Shown in pieces: positions 1-4,652 of a stretch of DNA of 5,572 nt. Made by a program: the position numbers and the translations under genes. This DNA comes from Phycisphaerae bacterium (GTDB taxonomy: Bacteria > Planctomycetota > Phycisphaerae > Phycisphaerales > SM1A02): positions 1 through 5,572 of the forward strand of contig JABJQE010000086.1 of the NCBI GenBank assembly GCA_018663565.1, read 5' to 3'. A model generated the notes under the pieces. That model did no database searches, was not told where the DNA came from, and was given only the letters and a program-made list of their open reading frames with translations. The stretch's first letter is position 1. Every line of letters begins with the position of its first letter.

Positions 1-473
1 ATGTCCGATCCACCGCGGCCGAGCAGCCGCCTAGCCCCGGAACTCCCCACCCCAGCGAAGCCGGGAACGATCAGAACGGGGTACTCATGAAGACCCTGCA
101 GGATGGCTGCCACATCCAGCGAGATTGGGTCCGCATCGAGTGGTGGCCCGCTGGCCCGTAAGCCGATGTCGTGAACGGTTAGGGCTGCGGCAGTCACTCC
201 CAGCGCCTGCAGTTGGTCGCAGAGCCGGGTCACCATGATTCGCTCGCCGGACGAGACATGCTCTGCGATTTCGTCACCGGAGGTCGATGCCTCAAGCGAC
301 ACCGATTGAAACAGGGCATCGGTCACGCCAGCGGCCGCGGAGACCACGACGATTAAGCGGTCGCCCGCCGCAGCGATCGACGCTAGATGGGTTGCCATTG
401 CGGCAATGTCGGCTTCGGTACCGAGAACAGAACCACCGCATTTGATGACATGTATAGCGTTGGATGAGCCCAT
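1..473 (-). CDS. Aspartate kinase, N-terminal part (runs off left edge)
   Basis: Aspartate kinase phosphorylates aspartate in the first step toward lysine, threonine and methionine, in the cytoplasm. 157 codons are visible, open at the left edge. Seen: the first-strand nucleotide-binding motif IKCGGSVLG (residues 10-18; the usual residue after Lys is aromatic, here Cys), a VVVSAAAGVTDAL segment (42-54) matching the family's VxSA...TTD stretch, SGER (75-78), IVPGF (135-139), and LGRGGSD at 151-157, the family's most diagnostic motif and at the usual distance from the N-terminus. The start at 473 puts the first beta-strand right at the N-terminus, as in the family. An in-frame ATG at 539-537 would add 22 Arg/Ser/Pro-rich residues without family resemblance, so I prefer 473. 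No strong Shine-Dalgarno is visible. It could be a monofunctional lysC-type enzyme or the kinase half of a fusion with homoserine dehydrogenase; the C-terminal half and ACT domains lie outside the window. Confidence 0.87.
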   Translation of the reverse strand, partial: MGSSNAIHVIKCGGSVLGTEADIAAMATHLASIAAAGDRLIVVVSAAAGVTDALFQSVSLEASTSGDEIAEHVSSGERIMVTRLCDQLQALGVTAAALTVHDIGLRASGPPLDADPISLDVAAILQGLHEYPVLIVPGFAGVGSSGARRLLGRGGSD

Positions 474-592
474 TGGGGCAGAAGATACTCTCTGGTGCGA
501 CGCGGGGCGAGAGAAGCGAGGCCGGGCGGACTCTCGCATGGGAGCTCATTCTTTCATTCGCCCGGCACCAGATCGTGAGTCGGATGCCGGAA

Positions 593-612
593 GGCGAGGG
601 TTGAGCCTCGCC
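593..612. repeat. Inverted repeat in the divergent gap
   Basis: GGCGAGG (593-599) and CCTCGCC (606-612) form a perfect 7-base-pair stem with a 6-base loop, between the minus-strand aspartate kinase and the plus-strand dockerin gene. There is no T-run on either side, so it is not an intrinsic terminator. It could be an operator or a leader hairpin for the kinase transcript, in which it would lie about 120 bases before the start. The rest of the 474-711 gap shows only a weak promoter candidate. Confidence 0.4.
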
Positions 613-634
613 GCACATATTGAGATCACAGTGT

Positions 635-661
635 TTGATTGAGGCGATTGTTCATTAGAAT
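635..661 (+). promoter_or_regulatory. Weak sigma70-like promoter candidate
   Basis: TTGATT (635-640) and TAGAAT (656-661) resemble -35 and -10 boxes, but the spacer is only 15 bases (17 is typical). It sits in the most AT-rich part of the gap and about 50 bases before the GTG start at 712, which suits a promoter for the dockerin gene. Similar hexamers arise by chance, so this is only a candidate. Confidence 0.3.
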
Positions 662-700
662 TGCTCTGCGGGTCCGTTGGGGGTAGGCTGGGTATCGATG

Positions 701-708
701 AGGAAGGA
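701..708 (+). promoter_or_regulatory. Shine-Dalgarno site deciding the GTG start at 712
   Basis: AGGAAGGA lies 3 bases before the GTG at 712, with its first AGGA 7 bases before it. It supports GTG 712 over the in-frame TTG at 661. From 712 the protein begins with a typical basic-then-hydrophobic signal peptide; from 661 that peptide would carry 17 extra residues. Confidence 0.75.
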
Positions 709-711
709 ACC

Positions 712-2070
712 GTGAAACATGGCTTGGTGCAATGGACTGCAGTGGCGATAGCGGCCGCTTTCGCGGTCGTGGCCGCCGGCGATGTCCCCTCGAGCTGGAT
801 GATGTGGGTTGAGGGTGATCCGCCCGACTGGCCATCCGTCGTGAAGTGGACCAAGCAGCAGACGATGCCCTGCGACAAGTTGGTCATTCGCCTGATCGAT
901 CCGGATGCGGCGAATGGCTCGGGGACGGACTTCAAACTGACTGCCGGCATGAGCGCCCCAGTACTCGACTGCATCAAACAACTCCGCGACGGCGGCTTCA
1001 CCGGCGAGATCGGCATGCTGCCGTACTTTGATGGCAACTGGGTTTGGGAGCCGGGTGGTGTCACGGTCGGCACCGAGTGGGAGAAGCCGTTCTACTGGGC
1101 CAAGCAGGCCAACGAAATTTTAGCCGCTGCGAGCGTGAGCCCCGGCGTGTTCGAGATCAACTTCGAGAACGAGAACTCCGGCGGCATTCTGCAGGTCAAC
1201 GACACGACGCTGCTGGCCGTGCAGGCCTTTCAGGCGACGCTCTGGCCGCAACTCTCCGCGAGCAGTGGTTTCATCGGGCTCGCAGCCACGAAGGGGTACA
1301 CATCGGCGCTCAATATGTTGCGGTGGACTACCACGCCGCTGTCCGGAAGCAGTTTCGCCGATCCTCCTCTTGCCTCAGGCATGCTTGAGCTCTACAACAT
1401 GTCCAAGTGTTGTCCGGGGGGGAGTAACTGCGAAACGACCTTTGTGGATGCTTACAGCACGCTGCCGCAGACACCGAATCCGAGCCCTGCGAGCCCCACA
1501 ACCATCTATACCCGCGCCGCCGCAGCGGCCGATCCCGTCACCGACATCCTTGGGACGGCCACCGCTGTTTGCCCGCCGCAGTCTGACTTCGGCTTCCTCT
1601 TTGGAAACAAGACACCGCCATGCACAGGGACGTATGCGCCGCCAGACTGCATGAGCGGAGCCGATATGTCGCGTGTGTGGTTGATGTACAGCACCGAGAC
1701 GACATCGCTTGGCACCATTGACGCCTTCGGCACGTGGAGCAATGAGCCGGGACAGGGCGCGAGCATCGAGACGTTCAAATCCTTCTGCGTGGCCTTTGAG
1801 GAGGCCTTCTATACGCAGTACTGGAACAGCGGCAGCCCTTCGGCCAACGCCAAGCCGCCGCGATACGGCGTGTTTCATCTTGAATACCTGCCCGATTCCT
1901 GGAATCCCGCTGCCTGCGCCGCGGATCTCAGCGGAAATTATGTCGTCGATCTTCCCGACGTGATGTATGTCATCGACGCTTGGGGCTCGGTCGCGGGTGA
2001 TGTCAACGGCGATGGACAGACGAATGTGGCGGATCTGTTGGCAGTGTTGACAGCCTTCGGCGGGTGCTGA
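712..2070 (+). CDS. Secreted dockerin-domain protein of unknown activity
   Basis: 452 residues from the GTG start. Residues 1-23 are a signal peptide (Lys/His, then a VAIAAAFAVVAAG core), so the protein is exported. The body (about 27-395) shows regularly spaced hydrophobic strands: KLVIRLID (57-64), EIGMLPYFD (99-107), FEINFENE (147-154), FIGLAATKG (187-195), GMLELYNM (223-230), FGFLFGNK (293-300), RVWLMYSTE (321-329), YGVFHLEYL (385-393). Several end in acidic residues. This suggests a beta/alpha-barrel, possibly of glycoside-hydrolase type, but I recognise no family. The FEINFENE segment sits where GH18 enzymes carry DxxDxDxE, yet it lacks those residues. The C-terminus is a dockerin-like pair of EF-hand loops: D405-S-N409-D413-D416 (slightly degenerate) and D430-N432-D434-N438-D441 (canonical), ending AFGGC. 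Eleven cysteines, including the terminal one, suggest disulphides outside the cytoplasm. No clear terminator follows before the next leader element. Confidence 0.88.
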   Translation: MKHGLVQWTAVAIAAAFAVVAAGDVPSSWMMWVEGDPPDWPSVVKWTKQQTMPCDKLVIRLIDPDAANGSGTDFKLTAGMSAPVLDCIKQLRDGGFTGEIGMLPYFDGNWVWEPGGVTVGTEWEKPFYWAKQANEILAAASVSPGVFEINFENENSGGILQVNDTTLLAVQAFQATLWPQLSASSGFIGLAATKGYTSALNMLRWTTTPLSGSSFADPPLASGMLELYNMSKCCPGGSNCETTFVDAYSTLPQTPNPSPASPTTIYTRAAAAADPVTDILGTATAVCPPQSDFGFLFGNKTPPCTGTYAPPDCMSGADMSRVWLMYSTETTSLGTIDAFGTWSNEPGQGASIETFKSFCVAFEEAFYTQYWNSGSPSANAKPPRYGVFHLEYLPDSWNPAACAADLSGNYVVDLPDVMYVIDAWGSVAGDVNGDGQTNVADLLAVLTAFGGC

Positions 2071-2125
2071 GAAAGACGGACTCAGGCATCGCCTCGGTAT
2101 CTAATCTAATTTTTCGTCTATATGT

Positions 2126-2172
2126 GCTGACAGAAACACGTTGCATTCGCGGATTCATGGTGACTGCGGGCC
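2126..2172 (+). promoter_or_regulatory. Leader element copy 1 with conserved hairpin
   Basis: This 47-base element recurs at 2968-3014 without gaps, 37 of 47 bases identical by my count. Both copies begin GCTGACAGAAACA and end GGCC. A 6-pair stem can form between 2147-2152 and 2164-2169 (two G-T wobbles) around the 11-base loop ATTCATGGTGA. Copy 2 has the same stem fully Watson-Crick with loop ATTCTTGATGA. One stem pair is C-G here and T-A in copy 2, a compensatory change. The element ends 46 bases before the ATG at 2219, so it lies in the leader or promoter region. CTGACA matches five of six bases of a -35 box, but no -10 box follows at a suitable distance. Function unknown; I infer post-transcriptional or transcriptional control of the gene downstream. 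Confidence 0.6.
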
Positions 2173-2218
2173 TAAGCGTCAAGACGCATGGTCTGCCCAA
2201 CCACAAGGATGATGCGCC

Positions 2219-2899
2219 ATGCAGCACAAAACCTCACTATTTGCAGTTCTCGGGATGCTCGCCTTCGTAACGGCTGCAGCATCTGCTGCCACCGTCGATC
2301 TGGCCTACAGTTCCTATGACGTCGATCAAGACGGCTGGCGGGTTCGGGATACGGTCAATGGCGTGCCTTCCTACTACCTGCCTGACTGGATTCCCGTTGG
2401 CGGCGTACCCACCGGACATCTTGAGTTCGCGGATGTAACCCCCGGCGGCTACGTCTTTGAGGCCCCCACGCAGTTCACCGGCGATTTCTCCGCAGCATTC
2501 AACAACGGTGGCGTGTCATTCGACTGGATGGCCGACATGGTGCAGAGCGGCAAACGGGCTAGCGTGATCTTCTGGAGTGGTACCACCCGAATCTGGGCGA
2601 GCAGCAGCCCGGATCCAGCACCCAATGTCTGGCATTCATTCGACTTCGCTTTCGACACAAGCGTCAGTTGGATGGTCAACTACGGTTCCGGTGGACCCTC
2701 CCAGCTCGCCACCATGAGCGATCTGAATAGTGTGCTCGCTAGCGTCACCGGCATGGACATCACGGGTGAGACCTGGACGGGGATCAGTGAGACAACGTGG
2801 CTGGACAATCCTCGGATCTACATGCATGTTCCAGCGCCGGGCGCTTTGGCATTGCTTGGAATGGCCTCGATCATTGGTACTCGGCGCCGCAGAGGCTGA
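2219..2899 (+). CDS. Secreted laminin-B-like protein with PEP-CTERM-type tail (paralogue 1)
   Basis: 226 residues, exported and probably sorted at the membrane. Residues 1-23 are a signal peptide ending ASA before Ala24. The body (about 26-200) has the pattern of laminin-B-type (domain IV-like) beta-sandwiches: YSSYDVDQDGW (30-40), GGVPTGHLEF (61-70), VFEAPTQFTGDFSAAFNNGGVSFDW region (79-103), SDLNSVLASVTGMDITGE region (167-184) and WLDNP (194-198). The tail is VPAPGA at 204-209, a hydrophobic helix, then RRRR at 222-225. This is the three-part layout of PEP-CTERM signals that exosortases cleave, in the VPAP variant common in planctomycetes (recalled knowledge). No exosortase gene is in the window. 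AAGGA at 2205-2209 is 9 bases before the ATG. The protein is a clear paralogue of the next gene, with the same order of motifs. The ligand, if any, is unknown. Confidence 0.9.
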   Translation: MQHKTSLFAVLGMLAFVTAAASAATVDLAYSSYDVDQDGWRVRDTVNGVPSYYLPDWIPVGGVPTGHLEFADVTPGGYVFEAPTQFTGDFSAAFNNGGVSFDWMADMVQSGKRASVIFWSGTTRIWASSSPDPAPNVWHSFDFAFDTSVSWMVNYGSGGPSQLATMSDLNSVLASVTGMDITGETWTGISETTWLDNPRIYMHVPAPGALALLGMASIIGTRRRRG

Positions 2900-2917
2900 G
2901 CATTTCTTGCATCCCAG

Positions 2918-2958
2918 AAAGCGAGTCAGGTGCCGTCTTGGCACCTGACTCGCTTTTT
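2918..2958 (+). terminator. Strong intrinsic terminator after paralogue 1
   Basis: GCGAGTCAGGTGCC (2921-2934) pairs perfectly with GGCACCTGACTCGC (2940-2953) around a GTCTT loop, and TTTTT follows (2954-2958). Flanking AAA/TTT extends the stem to 17 pairs. It lies 18 bases after the stop codon and just before the second leader element, so each paralogue probably has its own transcript. The core GTCAGGTGCC is shared, with one paired change, by the hairpin after paralogue 2. Confidence 0.93.
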
Positions 2959-2967
2959 GCCAAATAC

Positions 2968-3014
2968 GCTGACAGAAACAACCTGCTTCTGCGGATTCTT
3001 GATGACCGCAGGCC
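2968..3014 (+). promoter_or_regulatory. Leader element copy 2 with conserved hairpin
   Basis: Ungapped match to the element at 2126-2172. CTGCGG (2989-2994) and CCGCAG (3006-3011) form a perfect 6-pair stem around the loop ATTCTTGATGA. It begins 10 bases after the T-run of the previous terminator, so a promoter would have to overlap the element or lie within the following bases. The gap to the ATG at 3064 is 49 bases, against 46 in copy 1. A second weaker pairing, GGCCC (3011-3015) with GGGCC (3032-3036), is possible downstream, but copy 1 does not preserve it in the same form. Confidence 0.6.
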
Positions 3015-3063
3015 CGCACATTACATAGCCGGGGCCCGCCTAACACCACAAGGACTCAGGACC

Positions 3064-3747
3064 ATGACACGCACTACGACACTTATCGCCGCCCTCGCCA
3101 CGCTTACCGCCGTCTCGGCCACGGCCTCCGCTACCACGCTCGCATACAGTTCCTTTGACACCGGCGACGAAGGTTGGACCGCCCAGCAGGGCCCGGCCGG
3201 CAGTCCGTATGCCGTGAACTGGAGTCCCACCGGTGGCGTGCCCACCGGAAACATCAACTACTGGGATCAGACCTCGTACGACGCAGAATGGTTTTCGGCC
3301 TCTGCGAGCTTTCTCGGCGGAGGCGACTTTTCGTCAGCTGTCAACAACGGCGGCGTGTCCTTTGACTGGGCTGCTGATCTGGGTTCAGCCGCGCAGATGG
3401 TCCAGATCGCCTTCACGATGGGCAGCAACCAGAGCGGCGGCGCTGTCCTGTGGGCGGATGCCGTCGCCACTGTTGACGGCCATTGGTACCACTACGACTT
3501 CGGGTTCGACCCCTCCACGACGTGGATGATTCAGATGGGCGGAAATCCCGCCGCAGTCGCCACGGCGTCCGATCTGAACAATGTGCTCTCAGCCGTCGAT
3601 GGAATGTTCATTACCGCCGACACAGTGGACGGTATGGACGGCAACGTTTGGTTGGACAATCCCTTGATCTATTCAGTTCCGGCTCCGGGCGCCTTTGCCC
3701 TGTTCGGCCTCGCGTCCATCGTTGGTGCCCGGCGTCGCCGAGGCTGA
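3064..3747 (+). CDS. Secreted laminin-B-like protein with PEP-CTERM-type tail (paralogue 2)
   Basis: 227 residues. Signal peptide 1-23 (ends ASA before Thr24). The body has the same motif order as paralogue 1: YSSFDTGDEGW (28-38), GGVPTG (57-62), GDFSSAVNNGGVSFDW (87-102), SDLNNVLSAVDGMFITAD (169-186), WLDNP (196-200). The tail VPAPGA (205-210), hydrophobic stretch and RRRR (223-226) again form a PEP-CTERM-like exosortase signal. The frame is open upstream to about 2797, but that stretch crosses the previous gene, its terminator and the leader element. The ATG at 3064 has AAGGA at 3050-3054 with a 9-base spacer, in the same CCACAAGGA context as paralogue 1, and is followed directly by the signal peptide. 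The two proteins differ most in the middle (about 105-140), where ligand-contacting loops might have diverged after duplication. Confidence 0.9.
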   Translation: MTRTTTLIAALATLTAVSATASATTLAYSSFDTGDEGWTAQQGPAGSPYAVNWSPTGGVPTGNINYWDQTSYDAEWFSASASFLGGGDFSSAVNNGGVSFDWAADLGSAAQMVQIAFTMGSNQSGGAVLWADAVATVDGHWYHYDFGFDPSTTWMIQMGGNPAAVATASDLNNVLSAVDGMFITADTVDGMDGNVWLDNPLIYSVPAPGAFALFGLASIVGARRRRG

Positions 3748-3776
3748 ATCGATCATCACTCACTTCTTGCTCAAAT

Positions 3777-3808
3777 GGGTCAGGTACCGCTCCGGTACCT
3801 GGCCCTTT
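3777..3808 (+). terminator. Terminator-like palindrome after paralogue 2
   Basis: GGGTCAGGTACCG (3777-3789) pairs with CGGTACCTGGCCC (3793-3805), with one wobble pair, around a 3-base loop. Only TTTGT follows, so termination may be weak. It begins 29 bases after the stop. The arms match the core of the terminator after paralogue 1 (GTCAGGTGCC versus GTCAGGTACC), with the matching change on the other arm, and TTCTTGC precedes both hairpins. It could be a copy of a dispersed REP-like palindrome acting as a terminator. Confidence 0.7.
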
Positions 3809-3841
3809 GTGGTTGATCGGGCGGCCTCCTGATTGCAGCAG

Positions 3842-3873
3842 ACGATCTCGCCAAAGCGGGAATTAGAGATCGT
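3842..3873. repeat. Inverted repeat in convergent intergenic region
   Basis: ACGATCTC (3842-3849) and GAGATCGT (3866-3873) are perfect 8-base arms separated by 16 bases. No T-run follows on either strand. It lies between two other hairpins in the gap where the plus-strand paralogue 2 meets the minus-strand small membrane gene. It could be a protein-binding site or an RNA 3'-end structure. No gene or RNA gene is seen in 3748-3958. Confidence 0.45.
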
Positions 3874-3893
3874 AAATTGTGACTATGGTGAGG

Positions 3894-3930
3894 GCCCTTC
3901 CCGTTTCCTTGAAACGGAAAAGGGAAGGGC
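3894..3930 (-). terminator. Hairpin downstream of the small membrane gene
   Basis: GCCCTTCCC (3894-3902) and GGGAAGGGC (3922-3930) form a 9-pair stem. It continues past one mismatch with TTTCC/GGAAA. An alternative inner hairpin GTTTC-CTT-GAAAC (3903-3915) competes with that extension. It sits 28 bases beyond the stop of the minus-strand 55-residue gene, which fits a 3'-end structure, but there is no T-run, so intrinsic termination is uncertain. Nothing else in the gap explains it. Confidence 0.5.
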
Positions 3931-3958
3931 TCCAAGGAGTTCAGTTGAAGAAGAACAG

Positions 3959-4126
3959 TTAGCCAGCCGCGGGAGCGAGTGCTTCGATGGCCCATGCGGC
4001 TTTCCACATTGCCATCGACATGCATGTGAGGATTGCGATAAGCGCGATTGAGAAGATGCACCGCATGAGGGGGCATCCTTTGCTCTTGCTGCCGCAACAT
4101 GATGATTCTGTGTGTGTGTCACCCAT
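3959..4126 (-). CDS. 55-residue Cys-rich single-pass membrane protein
   Basis: I do not recognise a family. The protein starts MGDTHTESSCCGSKSKGC, with Cys at 10, 11, 18, 23 and 35. One hydrophobic segment (about 24-42, CIFSIALIAILTCMSMAMW) follows, then a short Ala-rich tail (AIEALAPAAG). The basic residues K14, K16 and R22 before the helix suggest that the N-terminus and its CCxxxxxxC cluster face the cytoplasm, where they might bind a metal or form a redox pair (inference). The start is decided by AGGAGA at 4140-4135, 8 bases upstream, one of the best ribosome binding sites in the window. An upstream in-frame ATG at 4183 would lose both this spacing and the compact layout. The hairpin at 3894-3930 may mark its 3' end. 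It is divergent from the dockerin-tail frame at 4194 and stands alone as a transcription unit. Confidence 0.72.
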   Translation of the reverse strand: MGDTHTESSCCGSKSKGCPLMRCIFSIALIAILTCMSMAMWKAAWAIEALAPAAG

Positions 4127-4134
4127 TGAAACGA

Positions 4135-4140
4135 TCTCCT
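4135..4140 (-). promoter_or_regulatory. Shine-Dalgarno site of the small membrane gene
   Basis: AGGAGA on the minus strand with an 8-base spacer to the ATG at 4126. It is the main evidence that the 55-residue frame is translated from this codon. Confidence 0.8.
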
Positions 4141-4151
4141 CATGGCTTCTG

Positions 4152-4171
4152 TGCCGAACACTGTGTCGGCA
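4152..4171. promoter_or_regulatory. Operator-like inverted repeat
   Basis: TGCCGA (4152-4157) and TCGGCA (4166-4171) are 6-base arms with an 8-base centre ACACTGTG. It lies upstream of the small minus-strand gene and upstream of the plus-strand dockerin-tail frame, a position that suits a shared operator. TTGACC on the minus strand (4183-4178) could be a -35 box overlapping the upstream flank, but no good -10 box follows. Weak evidence. Confidence 0.3.
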
Positions 4172-4193
4172 TGACACGGTCAACTACTGCAAA

Positions 4194-4484
4194 ATGCGTG
4201 CAAAAAAGATAGTGGCGGCATGTGGCGCCAGTTCGAATGCTGCGGCTTGGCTCTCGAGTATTGAAATGTGCGAACTTGTCTTCTTGAGACCAGTTCCTCT
4301 CTTGCGTCCTCCGGGCAGACAATGCGTCGACGTGTTGTTTGATGATTTTGAAGACACTTGTTCGGAAGATTCGAACGGGAATGGCGACGGGGTCGTTGGG
4401 CCTGGGGGAGACGTTGATGAAGACGGAATTGTCTGCGTTAACGATTTGCTCATGGTGATCGACTCATGGGGGCCGTGTGAATAG
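4194..4484 (+). CDS. Short frame ending in a degenerate dockerin tail (possible gene remnant)
   Basis: 96 residues if started at the ATG at 4194; ATG 4266 is another choice, and neither has a clear ribosome binding site. The last 40 residues resemble the C-terminus of planctomycete dockerin proteins. They hold a loop DVDEDGIVCVND with Asp at positions 1, 3, 5 and 12 (Cys at position 9), then LLMVIDSWGPCE. A degenerate first loop (NGNGDGVVGPGG) and an acidic stretch FDDFEDTCSED precede it. The first 40 residues have no signal peptide or recognisable domain, and the other two frames there contain stops. I infer that this is either the surviving 3' end of a larger secreted dockerin gene or a small unusual protein. 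The strong terminator 33 bases after the stop shows that a transcription unit ends or ended here. The frame stays open upstream to 3987, but that part is antisense to the small membrane gene. Confidence 0.5.
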   Translation: MRAKKIVAACGASSNAAAWLSSIEMCELVFLRPVPLLRPPGRQCVDVLFDDFEDTCSEDSNGNGDGVVGPGGDVDEDGIVCVNDLLMVIDSWGPCE

Positions 4485-4517
4485 ACACTCGCGGCAGATA
4501 CTCCTCTTAGGTGCATC

Positions 4518-4551
4518 GCGGCCGGCACCATCTTGGTGTCGGCCGCTTTGT
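4518..4551 (+). terminator. Intrinsic terminator after the dockerin-tail frame
   Basis: GCGGCCGGCACC (4518-4529) pairs with GGTGTCGGCCGC (4535-4546) through 12 pairs with one wobble, loop ATCTT, followed by TTTGTT. It separates the dockerin-tail frame from the ABC exporter gene. Confidence 0.88.
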
Positions 4552-4610
4552 TGCCACTGGACGTTTGGTCGATACCCCATCATTGCGTTATTGTTGGAGG
4601 CGGGGACAGT

Positions 4611-4652
4611 ATGATTCCAGCGTCCCTCAACGTCTGTTTGACTCATGTTTGA
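4611..4652 (+). CDS. Possible 13-residue leader peptide overlapping the ABC exporter start
   Basis: The frame MIPASLNVCLTHV starts at ATG 4611 with GGAGG at 4596-4600 (10-base spacer) and stops at TGA 4650-4652, just past the ABC exporter ATG (4645-4647). The exporter itself has no visible Shine-Dalgarno, so a ribosome finishing this peptide could restart there (translational coupling, inference). Against this, TATGAT at 4610-4615 could be a -10 box (weak TTATTG at 4588-4593, 16-base spacer). The transcript would then begin after the peptide's start, and the exporter would have a nearly leaderless mRNA. Confidence 0.35.
   Translation: MIPASLNVCLTHV

Noticed and set aside
661..711. TTG start at 661 for the large dockerin protein
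   Set aside because: The GTG at 712 has AGGAAGGA just before it and gives a normal signal peptide; the extra 17 residues have no support.
546..1073. 175-residue minus-strand frame
   Set aside because: It is antisense to the signal peptide and first part of the dockerin gene, has low-complexity Ser/Pro/Ala composition and no recognisable motif.
2071..2125. Terminator after the large dockerin gene
   Set aside because: Only a 4-pair AGGC-ATC-GCCT hairpin is seen, and the T-run at 2110-2114 is too far from it, so termination here is not supported.
2128..2145. Sigma54 promoter in the leader element (TGACAG...TTGCA)
   Set aside because: The invariant GG is GA in both copies, and the distance to GC is 12 bases instead of 10, so it does not fit the -24/-12 pattern, although sigma54 control of PEP-CTERM genes is known in proteobacteria.
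2126..2218. c-di-GMP (GEMM) or other known riboswitch
   Set aside because: No conserved riboswitch core could be recognised in either leader copy.
2797..3063. N-terminal extension of paralogue 2 in the same open frame
   Set aside because: It would cross the 3' end of paralogue 1, a strong terminator and the leader element, and place an internal signal peptide 89 residues into the protein. The ATG at 3064 has a proper ribosome binding site.
3833..4051. 72-residue plus-strand frame in the convergent gap
   Set aside because: It spans two hairpins and overlaps the small membrane gene in antisense, and no domain or ribosome binding site is visible.
3987..4193. Upstream extension of the dockerin-tail frame
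   Set aside because: It is fully antisense to the small membrane gene with the good ribosome binding site, and the translation shows no signal peptide or domain.
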